Shown here piece after piece: positions 12,301 through 22,719 of a DNA stretch of 64,000 nucleotides. Made by a program: the position numbers and the translations under genes. Below the pieces are notes generated by a model. That model worked only from the letters and a program-made list of their open reading frames with translations. It made no database searches and was not told the origin of the DNA. The DNA comes from Diphasiastrum complanatum (taxonomy: Eukaryota > Streptophyta > Lycopodiopsida > Lycopodiales > Lycopodiaceae): contig CM055100.1 of the NCBI GenBank assembly GCA_029204225.1, forward strand, positions 17,103,259 through 17,167,258. Reading direction: 5' to 3'. Each line of letters starts with the position of its first letter. Within the stretch, counting starts at the first letter, position 1.

Positions 12301-15300
12301 GTTAGAAACATACTTTCTGATGTATCCCAAGACCGACGTCCAGAAGATCCAGTTAGCTGCCCTATACTTGCTGCTATTGGGTGGCGTGTCTTTCATACTA
12401 AGCCTGATGGAGAGGGTATGCATGTGTGGACTGCTTTTCAACGTGACCTCTACTATGCTATGATTGATCCTCAGTGGTTGAGTCGTCAGCGCGATATTTT
12501 TCGTAGCCTTACTCAGACTAGTGGTTTAGCTTAATACACAGATCAGTTTATGGAGTAATCTTATCTCCTTACGAATTTACACCCTACTGAGTGTATTTCC
12601 CACTATATCGCTGGACTTCGGGGTCCACTACGCTATGATGTTGTGTCTTTTCTTCCTCTCTCACTTTTTGATGCTATCTCACTGCTACTACATTACAACA
12701 TAAGTATCCTGAGACTTCTTTCTCTACTCGTTTTTCCTGTCCTTGTCCTACTAGCATACTTGTCCTTTCTACTTCTGTTATTTCTTCACCTACCTCTTCT
12801 TCTGTTATACCTTCGTCTTCATCACGCCTTGGGGACCCTATTTGGTCACATTTTTAGGACTTGGTTATATTGATTTGGAGTGGGGGTCCTCCTATTGGGA
12901 GGGCACACTATTTGCCCTCCAAATCTTCTGCCTCCCTCTACCATTATTGAATTCCTACTTTAGGGTTCATTGGTAGGGTATATATAGGGCAACATTGTAG
13001 TCTTTTATTCGGATGATTGCCCTTCTTTAGCCTCATTAAATATTCTCTCTTTCGTGCTTTTTAGCCTAAGTCTTGCTTTCTAGCATAGCTAGTGAATCTT
13101 AGCTTGTAACTTGTGCCCTAGTGAGGGAACGATAACAATGGATTTCCACTTTGGTAAGAAACCATTTGTACATTCTAACATAAAAATGGGTAACCTCCAT
13201 TGCATTAGATACATTCAACACAACTAAGAGATAAATTGTTAAATTATCTTCAAATGGTAGATTGAAGAAATAAAAAACAAATCAGAAGTGCTATCTTCAT
13301 GCCATGTCACATTTTACCAACATCTTTTCAACCTTGTCATTGGCATCACCAATGTTCAAATGTTGAAATAAATCAAAATAACAAAAAAATCTAGGGGAAT
13401 CACACGAATTAGCCTAACATGAAGACCTCCTAATTGACCATTCAAAAATCTTGCATAACACCACAATGAGCAAAAAGTTCATGTCAAACAAGTCTCTGAA
13501 AATACCACAACAAATGTTGGACCTTGTTTTTGGGTAATGCATGCAAAGGCTGGACTATTTTAGAGTGGCTTATAAGGTGAGTCAAAGTTAAAGAAGATTG
13601 TGTGTGCATTGGGCATATTCCTGTCATGTGCACCTTCATTAAAGTCCTTATGATTCAGAAGGAAACTATAGATATCTGATACACACTTACCTTATACAAT
13701 TGACGTCCTTGCGTTACTTTTGCACAATCATAGTACATACTATAAAATCAAGGCCATTTTTAAGTTGAGACACTTGTCAACTTGAAGGATTTTTGTTGGG
13801 CAAATGTTCAAAGAGGCACCTGGATGAGAAGATGAAGTTTGAGGTAGGAGCCAAGCTTCCGGGGGCAATGGATTTATGCCCGCCCAATCGTAAACTCCTA
13901 ACACCTGCCCAACATTGTTTCCAACTCAAACAAAATAAAGATAACTATTGGGTAAGTAGCAAACACAAACTGAACTAAAATCGAAGATGGAATTGAAGAT
14001 GCAGGATGCGCCAGAACATTTTGTAGCGTATTTAACAGATCATGACACAGAAAGAGAATGAATTGGAGATGCAAGATGCGCCAGAACATTTTGTAGTGTA
14101 TTTAACAAATCATGCCACAGAAAGAGAACAAAGTATTCAAGTTATTGTTTATGATGCATTAGAACATTTCCTGGAGTATTTAACAGATCAAGTAACAAAA
14201 GGAGAATGAAGTATTCATGTTATTGTCCTTGTACTTACTGAAAGCCAGAACTTTCCCCAAGTTGGAATTTGAATTGCCCCGCCATGATCTTGAATCCACT
14301 TATGTGCTTTTTCCAAAGATTCACTTTCTCCATTTTTGTTCAATTCCTCTCCAATCAACCTCAGCGTTACATAGTTCAGCACTGTGCCGAACATTATGCT
14401 CTGTCCTTCTATATGTAGACCCCAACCACCATCCTTGTTCTGCCAACAAAGAGTCAACATATCACAAAGACATAGGCAAAAAATTATCGCATTTATGACT
14501 GCTTGAACAGAGTATCAAATTAAATAATGCTTCTTGGTTTCCAAGGGGAGGCTCGAACCTGGGACCAAAGAAACTTTGGATGCCAAGCCAACCAACTGAG
14601 CCAACCCCAATCAAATTAAATAATGGAGGATGCGTCTCTTAGAAGCACTCACCTGATGATTATAAAGATACCGGCGAATCTCTTGACAATGAGCTTTTGA
14701 TAATATGGAGTTGAGCTGTCCCGTGACATAAAGGGTAATCACCTGCGTGAGTCATAACATAAGGATATACGTGAAGTCTCCTATTCATGAAGAAGAAACT
14801 GATGAAAACCTATTATGGAAGTTTTCGAATCTTGATGTATTCTTCTTGTTATGTGGATCTTTTCTATGGAAAACGATTTAGAGCAGATTGCGTGCTACAA
14901 CAAGATAAAACAAATAAAGAGATTGGGCAATACTGATATTTGAGGTAATAATATTGGACAATTGCTCACCATCCCAGGCATGAAGAACAGAGGTCCGCAA
15001 TGATCTCCAGGCCATTGCCCTTCGCTCGCTTGCAGAGCTCCATAAAAATGGACGGCCCGGCGTAAGGTGTTTTGCACGCATTCTTCAGTGATGTCTTGAT
15101 AACGCTCTACTCGGACAATGGGCGGCAACGGAGGAAGTGGATTTTCTCGTAGGTACTGTATTAAGCACAATCTCTTCTATCAGCTTTTTTGCACTTCTGC
15201 AATTCTTAGTGATGGAAACTGTTGCTTATGCGTGCATTATTACTGAGACGAGCTTGCAATCTTGGCTACGTTGCTATCCAATAAAAGTTTTCAAATGCAA

Positions 15301-15977
15301 ATGTGCAACCAAGAATCAAAGATTGGGCATTATACAAAAGTTTTCATTGTTAAACTATTTCGTTCAATTTCAATTTTGTGATCTTAATTTTATTCGTTAT
15401 TTGTTCAATTGAGGAAGATTCCATAAACAGAGGAGCCTAAAGTTTCAGAGTAATGGGTCAAAAACCTTCAAATAGTCCTTATACAAGAAATTTCAATATC
15501 AAAATTTAAGCTGGTAAAAGAAATTTAGTCAGAGCCTAAATGATTCATAACAGCATGCGGTTACTATAAGAACACCTCATTCTGAACTAAAATCTGGAAA
15601 AATCTACCAAACTCCACACAATCAGCAGGCTGCTCACAATTATTCTAATCAAGCAACAATCAGGTTCGTCCACAAAATTGAAATTGCATAAATGCCTTAG
15701 ACGCCAGACAACAAGAAAGGAACATCGTCAGAAATAATTATATGGCACAACTACGAGCCACAGTTCATGCCTGTAATCTGAGTAAGCCATCTCCACTCTG
15801 GCGCTGCTCGAAGCGATGCTCCGTAAACCAAGCACGTGCTGCCTCCACCTCCGCACGCTCTTCTGGAGTCCCAGCTTGCGGATCATAACACCACACCTGA
15901 CGTCCCGCATGGTCATTCAGAGTCGTAAGTCGAGGATCATCGTCCTGTCCCTTGCCAGCAGTATGCAGCTTCCACAT
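3385..15977 (-). CDS. Oxidosqualene cyclase, cycloartenol-synthase family (15 exons, 3' end not seen)
   Basis: Cyclises 2,3-oxidosqualene to a sterol or triterpene skeleton on the ER membrane. Exons on the minus strand: 15771-15977, 14970-15155, 14653-14742, 14239-14439, 13820-13904, 10211-10380, 8117-8302, 7263-7376, 7042-7164, 6750-6872, 6551-6649, 4996-5091 (uncertain), 4870-4916, 4483-4626, 3385-3562. They join in phase to 683 codons without a stop; family length is about 757, so roughly 75-95 C-terminal residues are missing. Start ATG at 15977 gives the family N-terminus MWKL with GRQVW. Recognisable blocks: [63 protein letters not shown], catalytic [25 protein letters not shown]. Odd points: intron 1 has a GC donor; the MWCHCR block is replaced; exon 12 is poorly conserved; the residues matching Arabidopsis CAS1 Y410, H477 and I481 are W, Q and V. 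Family membership is certain; product and functionality are inferred. Confidence 0.9.
3909..4230 (-). pseudogene. Ty3/gypsy reverse transcriptase fragment in a cyclase intron
   Basis: Minus-strand translation gives [11 protein letters not shown], then after a frame change [20 protein letters not shown]. These match the DLKSGYHQ and [12 protein letters not shown] motifs of gypsy RT. The piece lies between cyclase exons 14 and 15, is frameshifted, has no LTR or PBS nearby, and is an old fragment. Confidence 0.7.
5585..5722 (-). pseudogene. Ty1/copia gag N-terminal fragment (copy 1)
   Basis: On the minus strand an ATG at 5722 opens a frame MAGSLSP..., then [19 protein letters not shown]. This resembles the F-[DN]-G-x-N-[YF]-x-x-W-K start of copia gag polyproteins. 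It ends at a stop after about 45 codons and lies in the cyclase intron between exons 11 and 12. A diverged second copy lies about 0.5 kb away in the same orientation. Confidence 0.55.
6110..6248 (-). pseudogene. Ty1/copia gag N-terminal fragment (copy 2)
   Basis: Diverged duplicate of the fragment at 5585-5722. An ATG at 6248 opens MASSLSL..., then [12 protein letters not shown], with a frameshift after the tryptophan motif. It lies in the same cyclase intron. Confidence 0.5.
8737..8975. repeat. Fold-back repeat rich in GAACCGTG palindromes
   Basis: Lies in the cyclase intron between exons 6 and 7. A perfect 26-bp palindrome occupies 8770-8795, with further pairing after one mismatch. The flanking unit CACGGTTCTCAGAACCGTG occurs at 8742-8760 and recurs in diverged form at about 8928-8944. 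Each is followed by a gtgaaccgta stretch, giving direct repeats of about 40 bp that are themselves self-complementary. No coding capacity. Likely a MITE or fold-back element, family unknown. Confidence 0.7.
9572..9600. repeat. (TG)n microsatellite
   Basis: About 14 uninterrupted TG dinucleotides in the cyclase intron between exons 6 and 7. Confidence 0.95.
10713..13112 (+). mobile_element. Non-autonomous gag-only LTR retrotransposon in a cyclase intron
   Basis: Two similar direct repeats, about 10713-11018 and 12827-13112, share the blocks ccctatttggtcac, gggggtcctcctattggg, tagggttcattggtaggg and tagcatagctagtgaatc, and act as LTRs. A primer site TGGTATCAGAGC follows the left LTR at 11019-11030. 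The interior has only gag-like sequence and no protease, RT or integrase. The left LTR carries an extra internal duplication near 10990-11018. It is inserted antisense to the cyclase, between exons 5 and 6. LTR edges are approximate and no clear target-site duplication was found. Confidence 0.8.
11903..12700 (+). pseudogene. Degenerate gypsy-type gag within the gag-only element
   Basis: An ATG at 11903 opens [19 protein letters not shown], followed by an in-frame TAG. The frame then runs through [13 protein letters not shown] and [18 protein letters not shown]. After a frameshift near 12370 it continues as [18 protein letters not shown] and [20 protein letters not shown], the usual order of a Ty3/gypsy gag (retrotrans_gag) domain. 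At least one frameshift and three nonsense codons are present. Confidence 0.75.
13990..14215. repeat. About three tandem copies of a 70-90 bp intronic repeat
   Basis: The phrases gatgcaggatgcgccagaac, attttgtagcgtatttaaca and acagaaagagaatgaa recur in order, with substitutions, starting near 13998, 14070 and 14155. They sit in the cyclase intron between exons 4 and 5. Confidence 0.8.
14530..14609 (-). mobile_element. 80-bp tRNA-like SINE insertion with 16-bp target-site duplication
   Basis: The interval is flanked by perfect direct repeats of atcaaattaaataatg at 14514-14529 and 14610-14625. On the minus strand it carries an A-box-like TGGCTCAGTTGG (14592-14603) and a B-box-like GGTTCGAGCC (14550-14559), the internal pol III promoter of tRNA genes. 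A long target duplication is typical of LINE-mobilised retroposons. It lacks an obvious SINE body or poly(A) tail, so it could be a tRNA retropseudogene. It lies in the cyclase intron between exons 3 and 4. Confidence 0.75.
15771..15977 (-). CDS. Oxidosqualene cyclase exon 1, with GC-AG intron donor
   Basis: Encodes 69 residues starting MWKL and ending GLLRLQ, matching the first exon of plant cycloartenol synthases. Exon 2 then begins with YLRENP, as family alignment predicts. The base after the last CAG codon is GC (15770-15769), not GT, and reading on gives a stop two codons later. The splice must therefore use a GC donor unless there is a sequence error. The acceptor at 15157-15156 is a normal AG. 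Confidence 0.85.
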
Positions 15978-15999
15978 ACTATCCTCAAATCAAACGCCT

Positions 16000-18287
16000 T
16001 CACTAAACTTGAGCTTGCAATTGGAGCCAGAACGTCCAGTTACAAGACTTAGGACATTAGCTTCACAAATCACAACAAATACGCAGAAGAAATCGAAGAA
16101 GCCATGGAAGCTCAAATTAGATACTTGTAGTGATATAATGAAACAGAAGTGATTTAAAGAAGCTTGCCAGGTAGCTACTACATAGACCCTTTGAATTTGA
16201 AGCAATCGTTATCGTGTTGTGCTACTGTTTGTGTTGAAAAGATAGGCAAGTCGTTGAAAATGTGCAAGCGATGAAAGCGAGCTCACGCCTACGCCGTTGA
16301 AAAATGGTGCCATGACTGCCAGGTGAGTAGAGTTAATGACTTTGACTCTCACTCTGCTTTAGTTTTAAGATCCCCATGTTTTCTGCACGTAATTACAATC
16401 GTGAACGCGAAACACGATTTTATTATGACTCATTTCTTTTGTGTACGGACTGTATGTGTACGGACTAGAGTGCAGCGAAAAAGCAAAGGAGAATCGAGAT
16501 CACGTAGAGTATTATATTCTTATTGGAGTTCAGAGCCAAGGACCACAGGAACGGGTAAAGCAAGGCCTATTCCTATGAAGGGCTAAGATTGGAGCTCATC
16601 TTCATCCAACGGTCAGATGCCGGAACGCTGCCTCTAATGGATAGATAGGTGCACCTTTTTTTGCAACATGGGCAGCACTCCTACTACCATACCAACCCAT
16701 ATGCATAAGTCGGCATTCGTGGTTGTTTTAATTTGTCCATATGTGGTCAAGTTGGGAGTTGTATAACATTGGTGTTGAATGCTGTGGCTTTGCGGACTAT
16801 TTGTGTCGACCTGTAAAATATTGCATTTCTAGCAAATGAAAAGTTATCGTAGTTTTGAAATATGTGTGGAAAGTAACTGGTTGTTTGTTTGGGTTTTGAC
16901 ATTTTACGACTAAAATTTTTGCGAGTTTTGCCATTTTCTTCCACCCCGTGCTGTGCTACTCTTTTTGGGCCACTACGTGATTTTTTATGAACAAGAATTG
17001 TGGTTTGATGCATACTTAAAAATCTAAGACTATCCAACAAATTCTAAATAGGTCCATCACATAATACTTTGTTACTCTATAAATATAGATTTACTTTTAT
17101 TAAAAAAAATGTTCTTGAAGTTGTAAAAGTTAGCATGCCGACGTGCTAGCCTACAAATTTTTATGAACTACTTTTTAAAAAGCCGACATGCTAAGTAAAA
17201 CAACTAAAAAAAATTGCAGCGTCCTTTAAAGATAGCACGCCGGCGTGCTATATGAATCGAGAAATTGTTTTTGCAGCCTCCAAATATAGCATGCCGGTGT
17301 GCCAAGGGTCTCGCCGGAATGTTTTTTTTTTTTGACGAGACTCTTGGCACGCCGGCATGCTATCTTTGGAGGCTGCAAAAAAAAACAAATTGAATTTGAA
17401 TTCTTTTTTACTTTGTAGGATTTTTAACTATGTACCAAACCACATTCTTAATAATAAACGTTGAAGTAGTAGCATAAAAAAGGTGGCACACCATGTGCTA
17501 TCTTTTTGTTGAATGACGGCAAGAAAGAAACTCGCAAAAAATTTCCTCACAAAATGCCAAGGACTCTTTGTTTTTTATGTGTTTCTTGTAAGCAAAGTAT
17601 ATCAGAATTCATTAAGTGGTTGCTAGATTTTAGGTCATCGTGATATTTTTCTAATCATATCGTGTTCAAAGAGTGTATTCTGAGGTGCGTGCTTACATAT
17701 GTCGAAAATTGTGAGCTTCCAAGCAATTGTGTCATGTAGTCTGCATTTCTTGTTTCACTTTTTTGTCAACGATGAAGTTTTTTGGTTGCAATGGTTGTAG
17801 GAGGTACATATTATCAGTGTCCTTGATTCTTGAAAGTGCTATATAAGTTAGACCATGTGCTTTACTACCTTTTGGATTTTGAGTGCGAGTTTGTCCATTA
17901 TTAGTTCTTGCGCATGATGTATTGTCTGTGTTGTGGCTAGTTGGATTAAAAATTGTTTTCTAGTGACGATGTTTAAATAATTGTTTCCAATTTGTATTTC
18001 TTTGACAAGTCGTCGTATATGTGTTTGTCAAATGCGACCTCACCACTCAATAGAGCACGAAGTTGCGAGTTCGTGGTAAGGAGCATTTTGGTAGGCGAAA
18101 CCCATTTGGCTTCCAATTTGATAGCAAAGCGGCGGGCGGCCTACTAAGACTACAAATTTCAGGTCATTATTGTTACAGCTTCACAGGATGATAAGGAAAT
18201 AGCTGTCTGCTTCTTTGACAGCCAAAAAACCAAATTTCCTCCAAATGCCAAAGCACATATGCTCATGAGATTCTAGAGAGATTCCAC
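16000..18287. other. Upstream flank of the cyclase gene
   Basis: Holds the presumed promoter and 5' UTR of the cyclase, which is transcribed leftward from near 16 kb. No supported coding exon was found. The notable content is the palindrome cluster at 17130-17380, described separately. Confidence 0.5.
17130..17381. repeat. Fold-back cluster with a 41-bp-arm hairpin
   Basis: Arms 17273-17313 and 17336-17376 are reverse complements with three mismatches and enclose a 22-nt loop. Upstream, TAGCACGCCGGCGTGCTA (17233-17250) is a perfect 18-bp palindrome, and diverged relatives lie near 17132-17150 and 17180-17195. All share a GCATGCCGGCGTGC-like core. There is no ORF. Could be a MITE or fold-back element, or a small-RNA precursor. 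It sits 1.2-1.4 kb upstream of the cyclase start. Confidence 0.75.
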
Positions 18288-18740
18288 ATGACAGAGTGCA
18301 AACCTTCCATCACTCCATGCGAAGCAGATAAGAAGTTGTCTCGTGTTAATGATAGTGGTCAAATTGATGCTACACTATTTTGTCAACTAGTTGGAAGTTT
18401 GATTTATCTCACGACTACTCGTCCTGATATTTGCTATGTTGTGATCTTAATTAGTCAATTTATGTCATCACCTACTTTGGATCATTGGAAAGCAACGAAA
18501 AGGATTTTGAGGTACGTGAAGGGCACACCTAACCTTGGCTTGGTTTATAGAAAGAAAAACACTTTACCTAGGTTACAAGGTTATGTTGACGTTGATTGGG
18601 CTGACAATGTAGATGATAGGAAGTCAACTACTAGGTATGCTTTCAACTTTGGAAATGGATATTTTTCATGGTCTAGTAAGAAGCAGGACACCATTTCTCT
18701 GAAGAAACATGAAGTTTCTACCCACAAAGCTAGCGTATGA
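18288..18740 (+). pseudogene. Ty1/copia RT C-terminus and RNase H fragment
   Basis: An open stretch of 150 codons contains LVGSLIYLTTTRPDICYVV, then HWKATKRILRYVKGT and GYVDVDWADNVDDRKST, ending in WSSKKQDTISLKKHE. These are the copia RT tail and RNase H motifs (family forms RPDI, AKRILRYLKGT, YSDADWAG, SSTEAEY). The last block is altered and no other parts of the element remain here. The fragment abuts the LTR-like leader of the next element. Confidence 0.85.
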
Positions 18741-21692
18741 GCCAATACCTGCAGAAATACTCATGAAAAGCCCACAGATGGAAACCACAACTGCCAACAC
18801 AAGTCTACAAGTACCCGCAATACGAAGACCAGCAAAACTGCAATGCACCAGCATGCGACAAACTATGGCCAAGGCAATAAACCGGCATTGCACCACCAAG
18901 GCGGCTGCAAAGACGGCTGGAAAATGGCGGATCTTCACGACCCCAAGCATTGGCAAGTACTGCATGGAGAACGGACTCCACAGATGATGACGACGCACAA
19001 CTAGAAGCCATTAGAACGAGCTTAAACCAGTTCTTATAATCCTTAATGATTAAATACAAACCTTTCCTTTGTTCCTATAAATACAGAATGAGCGACAGAT
19101 GACAGTTGCATAGTGTTGATGAAGGAAGAGTCCACTAGTAAGCCAGACCACCTGTTGATGAAAGCGCCTGCTAGGTAGCGAGACCATTTGTAAACCTTGA
19201 TAAGGCCAGAGATAGAGAGATAGACGTGCAAGAAAAAAGATGCACATATAGTTTGTAAGAGACAGAACCTCTCTTGCGGTAATGCGCTACCTGGTATGCC
19301 AGACAACATCCACCAAATCATTGTTTGTAATATAGATGTTCTTTATCTTTTTGCAAAAGCAAACAATGTATGAATATTATATGCTTGCTCATTGTTTCAT
19401 AAGTTCAGTTGTTGATTTTTATTCCGCACAAAGTCTCGCTCTTGTTGAATGCTTATAATTAATTATTATTAGAACAACAATGTTTGTCTAACGCTTGGAA
19501 GAGAATAGAGCACGGAGTAGTAGTTGTGGCTAAGAGTTCGACTCTATCTAGGCTAGTATCATAGGAATCAAAGAACATATTATCGTACTTAGATTCCAAC
19601 AAGGGCACTAGAGCGTAGAAAACGTCTTTTAGATTCCGAAAGTGGTATCAAAGCCATAAGGTTTATCATAGCAGGGTTGTTCACAACCAAAAAGTCTAAT
19701 AACAAGCTGAAACGTCGTAAGTAACAATGGCATCGGTAAGCAGCATTCAATCAAAGACATGCACCATTCTTCAGGCAAATGGGTCAAACTTTCTGGTCTA
19801 GAAAGTAAAGACTTCCCTCATCCTGAGAGGAGAAGCACTATGGCCCTGGGTGGACGACATCAAAGAGATGCCTGCTAGCACAGGCAAGGAACTTCGCGAA
19901 TGGAAAGAAAAAAAATGACAAAGCTATAGTTGTCATATCTTCTTCCGTTGAAGATAACATCACCCTTGACCTTGCATCAATCTCTAACGCTAGAGAGATG
20001 TGGGATGCACTCATGACAAGGTTTCAGACCAAGTCATGCAATCAGATTATACATTTGGAAGATGAGCTTACTTATCTAAGATGGGATGGCAAACATCTCA
20101 CAAGCTTCAGCAGGAAGATGAAGAACCTGTTCTTGTCTTTACACAACGCCAGAGCAGAGCACGTAGTCTCACAAGAAAAGCAGCTCATGTACTTACTATG
20201 CTCACTACCAAGGTTGTTCCAGACTACCCGGATTTTACTGGCCAAAAAAGGAGATCTAACAGAGAAAGAATGCAACCTTTTAGATACATAGTAGACAGCT
20301 CAACCTCTATATCAGAAGAGTTTTGTGGATTCGGAGGTGAACCACAAACCTATGAGAAAGTTGTTCATAGTCCAGAGAAGGATATGTGGATAAAAGCTAT
20401 GGAAGATGAAATACATTTCATGGAGTTGAACAACGTGTGGACTCTTGAACCAATTCCAGTAGACAAAAAGACTATCAAATACAAGTGGGTCTACAAATAC
20501 AAGTATGGACCAAATGACAATGTTTCAAAATACAAGGCCAGGCTAGTTGCTAAAGGTTCTCACTGAAGTATGGTATCGACTATACTGAAACCTTTTCTCC
20601 TATTGTCAAACACAAATCTATTTGTTTGTTATTTGCATACGCAGCAATCTACAATCTGAAGATTCACATGGTAGAAGAGAAAACATCATTTCTACATGGA
20701 GACCTGAAGGAAGAAGTCTACATGGACTAGCCACCAGGTTTTACCTGTAAGTCGTTTACTGACTATGTCTGCAAAATGCATAGAAGCATCTACGGACTGA
20801 AATAGTCTACAAGACAGTGGTACAAGAAGAAGGATCACGCACTTAGATCCTTAGGCTTCCAGCCTTTAATGGCAGATTATTATGTCTATGTAAAGATTGT
20901 GGAAAGTGAAGTAATCATTATTGGAGTTTATGTTGATGACACACTAATTTTGTTTCAGAGCGACATACTGATTGCATAGGTAAAAGAAGATATTTCAAGG
21001 CACTTTGAAATATGAGACCTAGGAGAAGCAAAATGCTACCTGGGCTTGCAGATTGATAGAGATCTTGAGGGTGGGAGATTGTATCTACACCAACCAAGGT
21101 ACAATCAGAAAATCATTGATGATTTTTAGATGATTGATTGCAAGGGAGTAAATACTCCGATGATTCCTAGCACAACACTGACAAGTGAAGATTGTCTCAG
21201 TGACAATGTAGAATAAGAAGCAATGAAGCATAAGCCTTATAGAAGACTTATCGGTTCTTTGATGTACTTGGCATACAATACACGCCTAGACATTGCTTAC
21301 ACAGTGTTTAGATTGAGCCAATTCAACATAAATCTAGGACCTATACACTGGAAAATTGCCAAGAGGATCCTGCAATACCTACAACATACAAAGGATATGG
21401 GCTTTGCTATTGCCGTGACATGGGATTTCAAGTGAAGTCCTACAGCGATGGTAGATTTGCATTAATCAAAGACGACTCTAAGAGCGTCTTAGGAGGCTGT
21501 ACCATCGTAGCAGATGCAGCTGTCATTTGGGTCAGCAGGAAGCAGACAATAACTGCCCAATCTTCTTGTGAGGTAGAGGATGTTGCTGCAGCCAAGATGG
21601 CTAATGAGCAGACATGGCTCAAACAGTTCCTAGATGGACTGGGAGAGAGCACCAACAAATCGCTGATGCTGCTTCTGCCATACACCTGTTAA
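18739..21692 (+). mobile_element. Internally deleted Ty1/copia element lacking a 3' LTR
   Basis: A leader of about 0.9 kb (about 18739-19641), probably a 5' LTR, is followed by a primer site TGGTATCAAAGCC at 19643-19655. A gag start follows at 19728 (MASVSSIQSKTCTILQANGS). Gag runs to about 20230, then joins RT sequence directly. RT and RNase H continue to 21692, where the element stops at the heptamer array with no 3' LTR. Protease and integrase are missing. Nonsense codons are frequent. Confidence 0.75.
20080..21692 (+). pseudogene. Copia RT/RNase H with gag-RT deletion junction
   Basis: After the gag piece (MWDALMTRFQTKSCNQIIHL and onward, to about 20230) the frame passes into EEFCGFGGEPQTYEKVVHS, then the RT start IKYKWVYKYKYG and YKARLVAKGSH. 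The RT core follows with stops in frame (GVYVDDTLILFQS near 20930). Then come the tail RRLIGSLMYLAYNTRLDIAY and RNase H SYSDGRFALIKDDSKSVLGG. Several TAG/TGA codons and a frameshift rule out activity. Confidence 0.8.
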
Positions 21693-21918
21693 GGAACAAG
21701 GGTTAAGAGCAAAGGGCCAATGGCCAAGGGTTAAGGGCTAAGGGCTAAGCACTAAGGGATAAAAGCTAATGGCTAAGGGCCAAGGATTTAAGGACAAGGA
21801 TTAAGGACCAAGGGTTAAGTGCCAAGGGCCAAGACGAAAGGTGCTAAGAGTTAAGTTTCAATGGCCAAGGGCCAAGGGTTCATGACTGAGGGACAAAAGC
21901 TAAGGGCTAAGGGCCAAG

Positions 21919-21979
<61 letters not shown>

Positions 21980-22299
21980 ACCAAGGGTTAAGAGTGAAGG
22001 ACTAGGAGTTAAGTTTTAGTGGTCGGGACAAGAGCTAGGTGCTAAGGGCCAAGGACCAAGGGCTAAGGACCAAGAGTTAAGGACCAAGGGAGCGAAGGGC
22101 TAATAGTTAAGGTCGAAGGGCTAAGGGCCAAGAGTAAGGACTAAGGGCTAAGAGCGAAGGGCTAAGAGTTAAGGTCCAAGGGTTTAGGGCCAAGGACTAA
22201 GAGTTAAGGACTGAGGGCTAAGAGTTCAGGGCCAAGGGCTAAGAGTTAAGGTCCAAGGATCAAGGGTTTAAGGTTGGGATTTAGGGTTTAGGATTTAGG

Positions 22300-22300
<1 letters not shown>
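21688..22300. repeat. Degenerate heptamer array YYAAGGG, ending in TTTAGGG-like units
   Basis: About 600 bp built from ctaaggg, ccaaggg and ttaaggg heptamers in irregular order with small indels. At 22262-22300 the units become gatttaggg and tttaggg, the plant telomere motif. An (AG)n run interrupts it at 21922-21976. The array starts directly at the 3' break of the copia element. It looks like a degenerate interstitial telomere-like or satellite array. Confidence 0.8.
21922..21976. repeat. (AG)n microsatellite inside the heptamer array
   Basis: About 27 AG dinucleotides in an unbroken run. Confidence 0.95.
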
Positions 22301-22586
<286 letters not shown>

Positions 22587-22719
22587 AACTTATGTACAGT
22601 TTTGCGCATGTGTATGGGTGCACCCCTGCATCCTCCTCCCCTCACCCATGCATACACATTTTTTGAACTAAAAAACTTGGGGAGGAAAATGCATGTATGG
22701 GAAAAAGGATGCATGGCCC

